Assembly (NCBI GenBank): GCA_964019135.1
Contig: OZ025261.1
Span: forward strand, 35,454,820 to 35,518,819
Length of the DNA: 64,000 nt
Reading direction: 5' to 3'
Origin: Arenicola marina
Lineage: Eukaryota; Annelida; Polychaeta; Arenicolidae
A model generated the notes under the pieces. That model ran no database searches. It was not told the origin of the DNA and worked only from the letters and a program-made list of their open reading frames with translations. The position numbers and the translations under genes were made by a program. Of this stretch, positions 10,736 to 23,134 are shown one piece after another; position 1 is the stretch's first letter; each line of letters begins with the position of its first letter.

Positions 10736-13700
10736 ATGGATACTCTAACATACCGGAACCGATATCCGGTGAGTGAAAATCCATCCCTGGTGAGAAAGTC
10801 TGCTCCTCGGCATCATAATACAGCAAATAAATCCCAACTGCGATGTATATGTCAGTTTAATTTGAGCAATTTCTTGTTCCAGGGGAAGGTAGATGATCCT
10901 AACTTGCGTGCCAATCTCGATTTCTACACCAACGCTCGTGCCTACGAACCACACGGTACGTTGTATAACTCGCTGTCCGCTCGCAAAAGGCAACTCGAGG
11001 GATACAAATGTTTAGGTATTGACATAATAATGTCTGTAATAATGGTTATTGTGTAATGTAAGTCTGACGGTTGCATGGTATTTACAAGTAAAGATCATAT
11101 ATACAAAGGAAACGGCAGCGATCGGCAAAAGTTCGCCTTCCTGCCGCTATATACACCCTGTGTCACTTCGTATTTCCCGAGAGGGTGGCCTCAGGTTGGT
11201 CACCATTGACGCCAGTGTGGTCGTTGAAATCATAGGCCCCCGTGGCAAACGTTTATTTGTAAACGAAGAATAAACGTTAGTTTAACGTTCTAAAGTAGGT
11301 GAAAACCATATAGCAACCATTCGAACCAAAATCTAACGTTACATTAACGTTTACATGCTATCTGGGGAATAGCAATGGCGTTACTATATACTATATACGT
11401 AACAAGAACGGCGAAAGTGTTGCACATGCCCAATTTTCTCTCTCGCTAACTACGTTTACGGGCAAAGTAATGGAACAAACAATAGTCTCGGCCAAACTCA
11501 AACTCAAACTTATTGTTTCTGAATTCACAGGTAAAACCATCGAGGTCATTCATCAGCATTGGTTCGGAGATTACAACCTGTTGAGCGAGAAAGGCGGCTA
11601 CATCCAGTGGTGCGTATACTTGTTTTGATCTTTTGAACACCAACATCTGAGGGATTTATATTGTGTCTATGGGGTACTTGGTTAATGATATATTTATAAG
11701 TTTAGCATTTTTAGCATATCATACAAATCGAGGATATTTAGCAACGACCATAATTGTAGGCTTACGAGAGGAAAGGGTGGAAGGAGGGGAGCAAGCATGG
11801 AAGGAGGGGAGCAAGGGTGGAAGGAGGGGAGCAAAGGTGGAAGGAGGGGAGCAAGGGTGTAAGGAGGGGAGCAAGGGTGCAAGGAGGGGAGCAAGGGTGC
11901 AAGGAGGGGCGCAAGGGTGGAAGGAGGGAAGCAAAGGTGGAAGGAGGGGAGCAAGGGTGGAAGGAGGGGAGCAAGCGTGGAAGGAGGGGAGCAAGCGTGG
12001 AAGGAGGGGAACAAGGTGCAAGGAGGGCAGCAAGGGAGCAAGGAGGGGAGCAAGGGTGGAAGGAGTGGAGCAATGGTGGAAGGAGGGGAGCAAGGATGGA
12101 AGGAGGGGAGCAAAGGTGGAAGGAGGGGAGCAAGGGTGGAAGGAGGGGAGCAAGGGTGGAAGGAGGGGAGCAAGCATGGAAGGAGGGGAGCAAGGGTGGA
12201 AGGAGGGGAGCAAGGATGGAAGGAGGGGAGCAAGCGTGGAAGGAGGGGAGCAAGCGTGGAAGGAGGGGAACAAGGTGCAAGGAGGGCAGCAAGGGAGCAA
12301 GGAGGGGAGCAAGGGTGGAAGGAGTGGAGCAAGGGTGAAAGGAGGGGAGCAATTGTGGAAGAAGGGGAGCAAGGGTGGAAGCACGAGAGAAAGGGTGCAG
12401 AGAGGGGAGAAAGGGTGGCATGACGGGAGCAAGGGTGCAAGGAGGGGAGCAAGGTTGGAAGGAGGGGAGCAAGGGTGCAAGGAGGAAAGCAAGGGTGGAA
12501 GAAGGGGAGCAAGGGTGGAGGGTGGAAGTAGGGGAGCAGGGGTGGAGGGTGGAAGTAGGGGAGCAAGGGTGGAAGGAGGGGAGCAAGGGTGGAAGGAGGG
12601 AAGCAAGGGTGGAGGAAGGGGAGCAAGGGTGGAGGGAGGGGAGCAAGGGTGGAAGAAGGGGAGCAAGGGTGGAAGTAGGGGAGCAAGGGTGGAAGTAGGG
12701 GAGCAAGGGTGAGGGTGGAAGTAGGGGAGCAAGGGTGGAAGGAGGGGAGCAAGGGTGGATGGACGGGAGCAAGGGTGGGAGGAGGGGAGCGAGCGTGCAA
12801 GGACGGGAGCAAGGGTGGAAGGTGGGGAGCAAGGGTACAGGGAGGGGAGCAAGGATGGAAGGAGGGGAGCAAGGGTGAAAAGAGGGGAGCAAGGGTGGAA
12901 GGAGGGGAGCAAGGATGGAAGGAGGGGAGCAAGGGTGAAAAGAGGGGAGCAAGGGTGGAAGGTGGGGAGCAAGGGTACAGGGAGGGGAGCAAGGATGGAA
13001 GGAGGGGAGCAAGGGTGCAAAGAGGGGAGCAAGGGTGGAAGGAGGGGAGCAAGGATGGAAGGAGGGGAGCAAGGGTGAAAAGAGGGGAGCAAGGGTGGAA
13101 GGAGGGGAGCAAAGGTGGAAGGAGGGGAGCAAGGGTGAAAGGAGGGGAGCAAGGTGGCATGACGGGAGAAAGGGTGCAAGGAGGGGAGCAAGGGTGGAAG
13201 AAGGGGAGCAAGGGTGGAGGGTAGAAGTAGGGGAGCAAGGGTGGAAGGAGGGGAGCAAGGGTGGAAGAAGGGAGCTAGCGTGGAAGTAGGGGAGCAAGGG
13301 TGGAAGTAGGGGAGTAAGGGTGGAAGGAGGGGAGCAAGGGTGGAAGGAGGGGAGCAAGGGTGGAAGGAGGGGGGCAAGGGTGGAAGAAGGGGAGCAAGGG
13401 TGGAAGTAGGGGAGCAAGGGTGGAAGTAGGGGAGCAAGGGTGGAGGGTGGAAGTAGGGGAGCAAGGGTGAAAAGAGGGGAGCAAGGGTGGAAGGAGGGGA
13501 GCAAAGGTGGAAGGAGGGGAGCAAGGGTGGAAGGAGGGGAGCAAGGTGGCATGACGGGAGAAAGGGTGCAAGGAGGGGAGCAAGGGTGGAAGAAGGGGAG
13601 CAAGGGTGGAGGGTAGAAGTAGGGGAGCAAGGGTGGAAGGAGGGGAGCAAGGGTGGAAGAAGGGGAGCTAGGGTGGAAGTAGGGAAGCAAGGGTGGAAGT

Positions 13701-16700
13701 AGGGGAGTAAGGGTGGAAGGAGGAGAGTAAGGGTGGAAGGAGGGGAGCAAGGGTGGAAGGAGGGGAGCAAGGGTGGAAGGAGGGGAGCAAGGGTGGAAGT
13801 AGGGGAGCAAGGGTGGAAGTAGGGGAGCAAGGGTGGAGGGTGGAAGTAGGGGAGCAAGGGTGGAGGGTGGAAGTAGGGGAGCAAGGGTGGAAGGAGGGGA
13901 GCAAGGGTGGAAGGAGGGGAGCAAGGGTGGAATGAGGGGAGCAAGGGTGCAAGGAGGGGAGCAAGGGTGGAAGGAGGGGAGCAAGGATGGAAGGAGGGGA
14001 GCAAGGGTGAAAAGAGGGGAGCAAGGGTGGAAGGAGGGGAGCAAAGGTGGAAGGAGGGGAGCAAGGGTGGAAGGAGGGGAGCAAGGTGGCATGACGGGAG
14101 AAAGGGTGCAAGGAGGGGAGCAAGGGTGGAAGAAGGGGAGCAAGGGTGGAGGGTAGAAGTAGGGGAGCAAGGGTGGAAGGAGGGGAGCAAGGGTGGAAGA
14201 AGGGAGCTTGCGTGGAAGTAGGGGAGCAAGGGTGGAAGTAGGGGAGTAAGGGTGGAAGGAGGGGAGCAAGGGTGGAAGGAGGGGAACAAGGGTGGAAGGA
14301 GGGGAGCAAGGGTGGAAGAAAGGGAGCAAGGGTGGAAGTAGGGGAGCAAGGGTGGAAGTAGGGGAGCAAGGGTGGAGGGTGGAAGTAGGGGAGCAAGGGT
14401 GAAAAGAGGGGAGCAAGGGTGGAAGGAGGGGAGCAAAGGTGGAAGGAGGGGAGCAAGGGTGGAAGGAGGGGAGCAAGGTGGCATGACGGGAGAAAGGGTG
14501 CAAGGAGGGGAGCAAGGGTGGAAGAAGGGGAGCAAGGGTGGAGGGTAGAAGTAGGGGAGCAAGGGTGGAAGGAGCGGAGCAAGGGTGGAAGAAGGGGAGC
14601 TAGGGTGGAAGTAGGGGAGCAAGGGTGGAAGTAGGGGAGTAAGGGTGGAAGGAGGGGAGTAAGGGTGGAAGGAGGGGAGCAAGGGTGGAAGGAGGGGAGC
14701 AAGGGTGGAAGGAGGGGAGCAAGGGTGGAAGTAGGGGAGCAAGGGTGGAAGTAGGGGAGCAAGGGTGGAGGGTGGAAGTAGGGGAGCAAGGGTGGAGGGT
14801 GGAAGTAGGGGAGCAAGGGTGGCAGGAGGGGAGCAAGGGTGGAAGGAGGGGAGCGAGTGTGCAAGGACGAGAGCAAGGGTGGAAGGTGGGGCGCAAGGGT
14901 ACAAGGAGAGGAGCAAGGGTGGAAAGAGGGGAGCAAGGGTGGAAGGAGGGGAGCAAGGGTGGAAGGACGGGAGCAAGGGTGGGAGGAGGGGAGCGAGTGT
15001 GCAAGGACGGGAGCAAGGGTGGAAGGTGGGGCGCAAGGGTACAAGGAAGGGAGCAAGGGTGGAAAGAGGGGAGCAAGGGTGGAAGGAGGGGAGCAAGGGT
15101 GGAAGGAGGGGAGCACGGGTGGAAGGAGGAGAGCAAGGGTGGAAGGAGGGGAGCAAGGGTGGAAGGAGGGGAGCAAGGGTGGAAGGAGGGGAGCACGGGT
15201 GGAAGGAAGGGAGTCCCAACAAGCCTCGTTATAAAGCTTTAAAACCATTATAAGTAACGTCGTCGAGTTTTCAATGATTTAAGAACATGCTTTTCTAGAA
15301 CCATTTTTTTGACAATATAAATTCTCTATATTATAATATTTGTCTTAGCTGTCGCAATAATTTTTTATTGTATCGTATTGTCCTGTAACGTTATCGGGCG
15401 TCCTGCTTGTACCCGGGGCTTATACCTATTTCTTCACTATAGGTTGTTTCCAATACGCGAGCCTGGAAGAAATCGTCATGCTCAAGAACTCCAGTTGCAT
15501 GAAGCAGAAGTAGGAACATTAATTATTATTTATTAGTCCCCTAATAAAACGACATTTCCTTTCATATATTGAATTTCAACTGGTGTAACCAAATTGAATG
15601 TTATCGAAATAGTTCTACTGTTTTGGAGCACAATATTAAAGTGTCTGTATTGTCACATATTGGGGCAATGTAGTCCACTATGCTAGTCCATTATACATTA
15701 TTCTTGCAGTGATCAGTGTCAGTTGGAAAAAATGTATAACCAACATTGTAACGATGAATTGATAACAAAAATGATATTTAAAACCAATATTTAAGGAATT
15801 ATTGTACAACAGTTAGGTGTCAAGGTCAGCATTTATGTAGCTTATTTATACTTGAAGTACATGAAATTCTAATATTACGCCAACAACATTGGGAAATACC
15901 AGGGCATACCGTTTGGGGAAAGCAGGACCAGTGAAGGCAGCGGCTGGAGGAGATAGGGTGCAAGGGAAGGCCTTGATCGCAAGTTGCAGAAGCGTCTGCC
16001 CCTTAGTTTCATTACTTTTGCTGACTGCCCCCGACGGGTTTGCTGTGGGTAGGTAGGACAGTAGCCTACGCTCCCAATAAGAGCAACCACTGATCCCAGA
16101 AACCGGAAGTTGATATTTAGAGTCACCTGAGAGGGACTTGAACGAAACAAAAGGCCCCAGCAAGCCGGATACTATATGGAGTCTATTCCATGACAAAATT
16201 CAATCATTCAATTTATGAACAGGCTATTTGACGACATGTAACATCCTCATGAAAAGTGGTTAAAGCGTCCTGAATATAGAACCAACCTACAACATGATTA
16301 TGTCATTTTACGACCTGCACAAAATCTGCATGAGACAGTGGATATTGGCCAACAGCTAAATACGCCCATCATCTGCCCCCTGACATTGACAGGGGTGTGG
16401 AGGGGGTAAATGGCGACACGCGACACAGGCATATTTGAAAACACTGAGAAAACGACACTGAGGATCTAAAGGGAAATCGACACAGATTTTTGAAAAACGA
16501 CACTGAACTTAGACAAAGAACGATACGAAACGTGAAACATCGGCATTCGACACTGAGGATTTAGAAAGATCAACATTGGACACTGGACACTGGACCGCCC
16601 ATTCCAAACTCCTATTTATCGAAAATGGCAGAACCTTTCTCTCTGTATTGTATTCCAGGCAATTCAAAAGGATGCCGTCGCCAAGGGTCGTGTTCTCACC

Positions 16701-19133
16701 TCCTATAAGATGATGCTAGACTTCTTTGGCCTTCGTCTGTTGGATGCATCCAGTGGAGAGCTGGACAGGGCCCCAAACTGGAACGAGAGAGTCAGCATCA
16801 TCAGGTGAACTGTACCCTCTGACTGATTGAGGGGGGGCGGAGAGGGGGAGGGTGCGTGGGGCTGCATGGCGGCCATTTTTAGTCCCCTATTGCGGATTCC
16901 CTCTATTGTAGGAAGCCCCCCTCCCACAAAATCAAAATCCTGGATCCGTCCTTGTTCCTTGCATGTTCCTTGTATGCGACTGTTAAAGTCCAGCTCTAAT
17001 TAGAACAAAGGGACTTTCAAATATTAATCCCAATATAATAATATGTAAGAGACGCGTTTACTGTGTTGGGCAAACATTTTTATTCATCTTGTGACGTCAT
17101 AAATCACTGAAAATAATGCTTCCTTCCATCTTTTACCTTTTAAGGTAGGCGCGTGATCTAATGGTTAATATTGTTGGAGAATAAAGTTAGTGCATATGGA
17201 ATTTCGTTAATGTAGTGCAAAAGAATCAAATATTTGCAAAGTAATATGAACCCTAAGCGTTGGACTTTAATTACCTCATATGACACGTTAAAGGCCAGGT
17301 AAATGACTTCGTAGAATAAACATAATATACGCACAGAGGAGTAAATATGGAAGCAATCTGGGTGTTTGTGCAGGTTAAGTGTCTCATTGTTTAGTAAGTG
17401 TGTCACGTTTTATTCATGAAATTTGTGCAAACTCTAAAAACTCTAAACGATCAAAGCCGTAATTTTAGCGCCAAGTGACGTAGATGCAGATTCCGGTGTA
17501 GTTGCTAAATATATATAGGCAGGTGAAGGGTTTTAGGGAAATATTATTCACCCCCCGCTCCCACCCATTCATACACCCAGGACGGACCCCCTCCCCTTCA
17601 CACACCCGGCACCAAAATCCATCCCCCGGCCCCTCCCCCTCGCACGCACCTAGGAGGGGAACCCCCTCCCCCTCGCACGCACTTAAGGGGGGAACCCCCG
17701 CCCTCTCGCACACACCCGGGGAGGACCCCATGACCTTCATTTTGGTTTGGACAACTACAGGAGCGCGAACCTATAACACGTCATGTCCGACATGCTCGAC
17801 ACTTCAAGACCGTGACAGGGAAGTTCAAATATCTGGGTAGTCGGAATACTGTGGGGGAACCCCTGGTAACGAGTCGGATTGTAGTATTTCTGGTCCCAGG
17901 CCCGAATGGACGCCGAAAGTTCTACCCCCGCCCCTGGCGGGATTCGAACCATCAACCTTCCTTCCGCATCCAGAGCGAACACCTTACGCATTAGGCCAAA
18001 GGGAACTTCTCATTTGGCCCGAGGCGCTTGGTGTCTTTCATCCACCGGGCCTGGGCCGAGATATCACACTCCACCCTTTCCCCAATCGACTGCGACCTCG
18101 CAGTGACCGCCACCATGCCTCTACATCACAGCTGGGGAGTGATGTCGGACTGCGTCACCGAAGTGATCTACATGTATCCGACATGTCACCCAGTGCTTCA
18201 GAATAGCTGATGTGGCTCCGGGTGGTTCCGACAACCCAGGTTCGAATCCTGGTCACGGCACCAAATGTAGTATTTCTGGTCCCAGGCCCGAATGGACGCC
18301 GAAAGTTCTACCCGCAGAGGCGGGTTTCAAACCGGCGACCTTCCGCATCCAGAGCAAACACCTTACGCATTAGGCCAAAGGGAACTTCCCATTTGGCCCG
18401 AGGCGCTTGGTGTCTTTCATCCACCGGGCCTGGGCCGAGATATCACAGGATTACCGGATTAACGTTCACAACAGTAACTGGGATCGGCAGTGGCCTTGAA
18501 TTTGTCGCCTGGTGCTGGCAATTATCCAATATATTAGTACACCCTTGGTGTACTAATATCTTTGCAATTATATACGCGTAACATTGCATTATTATAAAGC
18601 TGCGCAGGGAAAATATTGCTGCATTAATAAATTTAAGGAAAGGTAAATTTAGACGTCGTATAAAAAAAGTTCAAATGTCGATCAATATCTTCGTATTTAA
18701 ACTTTATGTGGCTCAATGAAGAATGGTTCAATACATGACGAGCCTCGCGACTCCAAGTGAGGTTAAAAATTCAGATATAGGCTTAAAGTGCAAATTCTTA
18801 CCGTTAAAGTAGTCAGATTGAGAGGTAAAATAACCTATTCTGAAGAAAAATATCGAAATATTAGCTTGTTAATAATGAAACCGTCTTCGTCGCTGCTCTC
18901 TTTCCAGTCAGAAAAAGTATCTGTTGGTCATCAGTCGAATGCTGAAGTCGCTAGGAGAGTTGGGATTCGAACACCTGAAGGCTCCGTTTGTGTCAAAGAT
19001 GTTACAGGAAACGACATGCGGTGACAAGGCGTCAGTTCTTAGCGATGCTCGCCAGAGTTGTGTCAGCTACTGGCTCAAAACCTTGCGCGATGAGGACATA
19101 GCGCGGTCCATACAGATGGAGTGGCGACTTTAA
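10736..19133 (+). CDS. Opioid growth factor receptor-like protein, six exons
   Basis: Exons 10736-10768, 10883-11015, 11531-11609, 15443-15509, 16659-16804 and 18908-19133 all have GT-AG borders and matching phases, giving 227 residues. The product covers most of the conserved OGFr_N domain: 'LDFYTNARAYEP' (residues 23-34), 'HQHWFGDYNLLSEKGGYIQW' (63-82), 'LFPIREPGRN' (83-92), 'YKMMLDFFGLRL' (around 120-131), and in the last exon 'SRMLKSLGELGFEHLKAPFV' followed by 'DARQSCVSYW'. These match the vertebrate OGFR order, as remembered. Vertebrate OGFR binds met-enkephalin and acts at the nuclear envelope. This short form lacks the long acidic and repeat-rich tail, so only the core domain is present and a receptor role cannot be assumed. 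Intron 3 contains a 3.45-kb polypurine array; intron 5 contains SINEs. Confidence 0.9.
11180..11380. repeat. AACGTT-rich short repeat in OGFR-like intron 2
   Basis: Several 'aacgtt' and 'aacgttta' words occur in about 150 bp, as in the elements at 7806 and 36821. The stretch ends near 'gctatctgggg', resembling the terminal 'gctggg' of that family. Ends are not certain. Confidence 0.4.
11762..15215. repeat. 20-bp polypurine G-rich minisatellite, about 170 copies
   Basis: The unit is 'aaggaggggagcaagggtgg'. Variants include 'aagtaggggagcaagggtgg' and a block with 'ggtggcatgacgggag'. That block recurs at 13151, 13543, 14083 and 14475, spaced 392, 540 and 392, which reveals a 932-bp higher-order unit present twice. 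The + strand is almost all purine. The very long open frames on both strands (up to 1167 codons on the minus strand) come from the repeat and its lack of stops; they are not genes. The whole array lies inside intron 3 of the OGFR-like gene. Confidence 0.95.
16120..16410. repeat. SINE 3' part-like sequence
   Basis: The phrase 'gtggttaaagcgtcctgaa' followed by 'ccaacctacaacatg' resembles 'gtggtcaaagcgtcctgaa' with 'aaccttacctgctta' in the tRNA-derived SINE at 28910-29225. It is probably a 5'-truncated relative. Confidence 0.4.
16400..16600. repeat. Degenerate GTGTCG/CGACAC tandem repeat
   Basis: Words such as 'cgacactgaggat', 'cgacactgaactt' and 'cattcgacactgaggattta' recur at irregular 25-45 bp intervals. 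A related sequence in the opposite orientation lies at 9725-9910. It is in OGFR-like intron 4. Confidence 0.5.
17430..17530. repeat. Dispersed repeat shared with 51330-51420
   Basis: The phrases 'gatcaaagccgtaattttag', 'cgccaagtgacgtagatgca' and 'caggtgaaggg' are also found, in the same order, at 51330-51420. It is a diverged dispersed repeat of unknown class. Confidence 0.55.
17560..17740. repeat. C-rich tandem repeat, about 34-bp unit
   Basis: Units of the type 'ccctccccctcgcacgcac' followed by 'ctaggaggggaac' are repeated about four times with decay. It lies in OGFR-like intron 5 and has no coding value. Confidence 0.55.
17881..18068 (-). mobile_element. tRNA-derived SINE (copy 1)
   Basis: On the minus strand the sequence has an A-box-like stretch in 'ggcctaatgcgtaaggtg', a B-box 'ggttcgaatcccgc', and a body with 'cccgaatggacgccgaa' reversed at the far end. 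A second copy at 18267-18447 is about 90% identical by eye. It lies in OGFR-like intron 5. Confidence 0.75.
18267..18447 (-). mobile_element. tRNA-derived SINE (copy 2)
   Basis: This is a second copy of the 17881-18068 element in the same orientation. A short tRNA 3'-half-like piece in the opposite orientation, with B-box 'ggttcgaatcctgg' (18240-18255), directly precedes it, suggesting that SINEs of different families cluster here. Confidence 0.75.
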
Positions 19134-19435
19134 TGCACACTCATTGTGCGGCTGGAATGAGAAAGAACACAGTAGGCACAGCTATATACCAGCCATCGTA
19201 TATACGGGTTGATCATCGATTTGTCATGCTGACGTCTGTGTTTGTCCATTCTGACACTGAAAATTAAAGCCCTATATGTAGGCAAAGTGCCCTTTCCGTG
19301 CCAACTTCTTCACTGGCATTTTCACTAACGCATTAATGTATAGTTATATATTTAATTCATAACCCAATGTCGTTTATGGAATACACGAACATCACCACAG
19401 ATGGGCGTAATTATTGGTATAAATAGTGTATACAG
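19134..19435. other. OGFR-like 3' UTR and flank
   Basis: ATTAAA at 19263-19268, about 130 bases after the stop, is the best poly(A) signal candidate. The rest shows nothing notable. Confidence 0.4.
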
Positions 19436-19676
19436 GGGCGGATCCAGGGGGGGGGGGGTTAGGGGGTTCGGCTTCTCCGAGCAGCGCCTCCCCCCCACCC
19501 ACGGTCGCAAGTTTTACAGAGAGCACCCCCCCCCCCTTGGCAAAAAGAGAGCCCCCCCCCCGCCGGGTCGCAAGTTTTAGCCAGAGAGCACCCTAACCCT
19601 ACCCCCCCCCCCCCCCCGGTCGCAAGTTTTTCAGAGAGCAACCCCCCCTTGGCAAATTCCTAGATCCGCCCCTGGT
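19436..19676. mobile_element. MITE with CAGGGGCGGATCC termini (hAT-type)
   Basis: It starts 'caggggcggatccag' and ends 'gatccgcccctg', with an interior of long C tracts and three repeats of 'ggtcgcaagttt'. The termini suit non-autonomous hAT elements as remembered. No clear target duplication is seen and no protein is encoded. Confidence 0.65.
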
Positions 19677-19849
19677 ATGTGAAAATGGGCGCTCATCGTC
19701 CACTTACAAAATACGGCCTGTAATATTGACTTAAAAACCAGGCAGAAAAGTTATTTTTTGCTTGACAGCTGACCATAAGTTGGAAGCTATGGGAACTACG
19801 TCACAGCTTTGTGTGTATAGCTCACCGGTTTATTGAACCATTGCAAGGA

Positions 19850-20440
19850 TGCTGAGCAGGCGGATATAACCTGGCTAAATGGAAATTAAGCAATACTGCA
19901 CAGTGTAGGTTATGTGGAAACATGGAAACAATAGAACATTTGTTCTATCACTGTATTAAGGTCAGACCGTTTTGGGAAAACATCGAACGATTTGTGCAAA
20001 TTAAGAGTCCGCTGTCTCTACCTAATATAATTTTTGGAGTACCGTTGTTAGAACGGACGGATCAATTGTATATCAACCTCACTATATTAGTAGGGAAATG
20101 GTTTTTATATGGATTAATGCTTAACAATTGTAGTACTATATCCACAACGTCTTTTGTTAATACCCTAAAAACTCATGTAGCCAGCGAGCACATGGCAGAA
20201 GTTCTTTATAGTAACAATAGACGGGAATGGCAAGCCTTCAATGAACAAATTTCTTCTCGACCGCCACCAAATGAGACAGACGACAGTCCCTGATACTATA
20301 CTTTGTTTTTGCTTTTGTTTTTTTTCTTTTAATCCCTAGACTTACATTAAGAATGTGTGTGTGTGATTGATGTATCTCTCTGTGCTCATTGATGTGTATT
20401 TCTGTTGAAAGCAATAAAAAAAAAAAAAAAAAAAAAAGGC
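19850..20440 (+). mobile_element. 5'-truncated LINE, 3' end with zf-RVT domain
   Basis: An open frame ending at 20293 starts at its left with 'NTAQCRLCGN' and continues 'METIEHLFYHC', the CxxC...HxxxxC pattern of the zinc-binding region after LINE reverse transcriptase (zf-RVT). About 120 nt of 3' UTR with (GT)n follow, then 'aataaa' merging into an A-tract of about 25 (20413-20438). The reverse transcriptase and endonuclease are absent, as expected for a 5'-truncated insertion. A second A-tract at 20466-20479 lies just beyond and may be part of the tail duplicated. Confidence 0.8.
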
Positions 20441-20579
20441 TCCAGGCAATACATTTTAGTGATAAGAAAAAAAAAAAAAATTCTTGCAATTATCCGGCCT
20501 TAAAATGTAACAACTTTAGATCCTGGCATGATTTGTGCGGCAGACAACGGTTCGAATGGCTTCAACGATAAGCCACACG

Positions 20580-20660
20580 CCCATGTCTTCTTGAGGAGTC
20601 ATCACCCATGTCTTCTTCAGGAGTCATCACCCATGTCTTCTTCAGGAGTCATCACCCATT
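20580..20660. repeat. 25-bp tandem repeat, three copies
   Basis: The unit 'cccatgtcttcttcaggagt' plus 'catca' is repeated three times with one substitution in the first copy. Confidence 0.85.
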
Positions 20661-23134
20661 CAAGTATTGAACACTGCAACCATTAACGAGCTTCGATGGC
20701 TTGCTAATTAGTTAAAACGACAGCTCAAATAGTTTTACTTTAATAAGCTTTTTTGCCCTTTTACCTACACGTGTAATGTCGTATTATTCGTCGTGTTCCC
20801 TTTTGAGCAGGAACTGTTGGCAACCGTCACCCCATGTTGTTCACTTCAATTTCCCCTATGTACCGTCCGTTTAATATGGCTTTGCACTATAACAACCACG
20901 CTAAAATCAATTTTCCCGCCCAACTCATATCACTCTCTAAATGTTTAACCTTTTGTGTCCAGATTAATCCAAGAATAACATTTATTAATCCCTAAAATTC
21001 AATGTCTGTGGTTTGCTTATCATCCCTGAAACTAAACAATGAATCAGTAAACTACACAAATATGAGATGTAGTTAACTTGTGTTCCAGCTTTCGATTTCA
21101 TATATAAATGCGTACGTTTGATGTCTGTATCACAGTTTTGTTAAATCTGCTTGCACATATTCCCTTTTAGCATACGACTGAGCTACGCAAACAAAACATG
21201 ACTGACTTTGAAGCCGGAATTGTGTTTGAGCAAATTGAAAAATGAGATATATATGTACATACACTCCTTGTGCATATGTAATTAAGCTCGATGGCCATAA
21301 ACTATTTATTGAACATATAAGCATCATGATAGAATGACCTCAATATATACGACGACCTCATAATGACTAATCAATATATGCTTGATGTTATTTATTTACT
21401 TCCTTCATTTGCTGGAGTTACATGCTAACGTAATAGTTACATAGACGCCATACTATGAACCATACATAAATAACCGATGTCATATATACATATATATGAC
21501 CTTGTCAAACAACAAGGTCAAATAACCAAGGTCATATATCAAATATAGAGGCACGCATAAGCGTATAAAAATTATTAGCTGCCTATTTAATCCTTATTAA
21601 TGTATAACAGAAACTATAGCAGTCCTGGTGATAATGCGGTGCACTTTGTAAATAAATGTATGCAGCGATGGTACGGGACTTGTTGTTACTGAAATCATTT
21701 CAACCGTTTTGAAAAGCGTTGTGGTTTGTATGCATCGAGAGGGTCTCAATTTGCAACCAATAGTTGTAACCACTGTAACGTGTTTATGTGGTGTCTGTTG
21801 TCTCTGGCAATCCTAGAGACATACTTATCGCCGTGCAGCTTATGATTCTGAACACTAATGATACAAGTCATCGGCTTCGGCGAAAAGGCCGGCCTTCTGG
21901 CGCCATTTTGGTCACGGACTACCGGTCGGCCGTATTAATACCCCCCCCCCCGGCCCACGTAGCTCACGCGGGGGGTGTGGCACGTCCAACATGCATTATT
22001 CTGTTTAATATTATTCCCTTGTGATGTTATAAACTTGTCGACCAACTGAACTGATTTAAGAGAACAGATTCAATGCAGTTACTGACGACTGTATCTGCCG
22101 TATCTATCGCTGCTGCTGTCATATCTAATTGGTTTGGCACGTGAACGCTACGGATTTATCACCCCCCCCCCCCCACTGTGTGAATGACTAAGTTATCATG
22201 TGACCAAGTCAACGCTGATTGGCTACAATGCCGATTGAATCATTCAGACATGGAAATGTAAATCTGGATTTTGGGACATGTGACGGGAAGAGGCCATTCC
22301 GTGGCTAGGATAGTCCAAAGGTTAATCTGTTGGAATATATTTCACCTATAGTGGCCCAAACCACACATCTGAGTGGCGCGGGTATGTTTTTTGGGCCCCT
22401 ATTTAGTCATATTCGCCATTTTGTTAGACTTCATTTTAAGCCATTGATATCCCAGGAAGCTTTAGAAATGACAATGAAATCATCGACTAGCAAACTAGCA
22501 ATGTGACAGTTGCTGGCCAGTCGAATAAATGACGTAGATAATATTAGGATTCATATCTTTATTCGGAAGCATACAGACCAGCTAGATATATTTGTGTTCC
22601 ATACTCAAAATCAAATTTTTAAGATATTTCCAAACAAAGCAACACTTACCAACACCTCTTGTTTTGATGCAAAGCATTTGGCACAAATCAGAGGCACCAT
22701 CTATACTTCCTTTCCGTTTCTTTTCTTGTCGCCATTTAATTAGAACATACGTTTAAAATGTCCAAAACATGCACCATCTTGCAGCTTTTCCATTTCGTGA
22801 AAGTCTATAAAGTTTCACATTCATACCACATTTAAATATAATTTTCTTTTTTTCCGTCTCAAAACAGCTTTCGTTTCCAAAATTACAAGTGGAGAAGTAT
22901 TTAACCGCTTGAATGATATTAATCATAGCACTGACATGTTAATCAACACCTTGCCTGCGCAGAACAGAGGCCAACAATCTTAAGCCTTCAAGAAATTACC
23001 AAAATATCGTTGTCACACAGCCTGTATATATTCGCAGATATATGGCACGGTAAAGTTCACTAGCACATTCGTTGTAAAGCCTACAGGGCCTGCGAGGAAA
23101 GACGCTCGTTGATTTTAATCACGTAAGAATTGCT
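20661..23134. other. Intergenic between two convergent genes
   Basis: The OGFR-like gene (+) and the dipeptidase gene (-) converge on this region. No exon with a recognisable product was found. It has poly-C runs at 21943-21953 and 22160-22174 and a small palindrome with 'caaggtca' words near 21500-21535. A minus-strand AATAAA at about 22558-22563 could end the dipeptidase transcript. Confidence 0.4.

Noticed and set aside
10167-10826. 219-codon minus-strand frame
   Set aside because: It overlaps the OGFR-like promoter and first exon in antisense, is driven by the GC-rich tandem repeat and has no domain.
11694-15248. Very long Pro/Leu/Ser-rich and Glu/Gly/Lys-rich open frames, up to 1167 codons
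   Set aside because: They exist in several frames on both strands because a 20-bp repeat without stops keeps frames open. They lie in an intron of a gene supported by splice phases and a conserved domain.
7358-19133. A single kinase-OGFR fusion gene
   Set aside because: The kinase has a stop at 9630-9632 with AATAAA 31 bases later, and the OGFR-like gene has its own ATG in good context after a CpG-rich promoter. A GTAA at the kinase stop could act as a donor, so this is not fully excluded.
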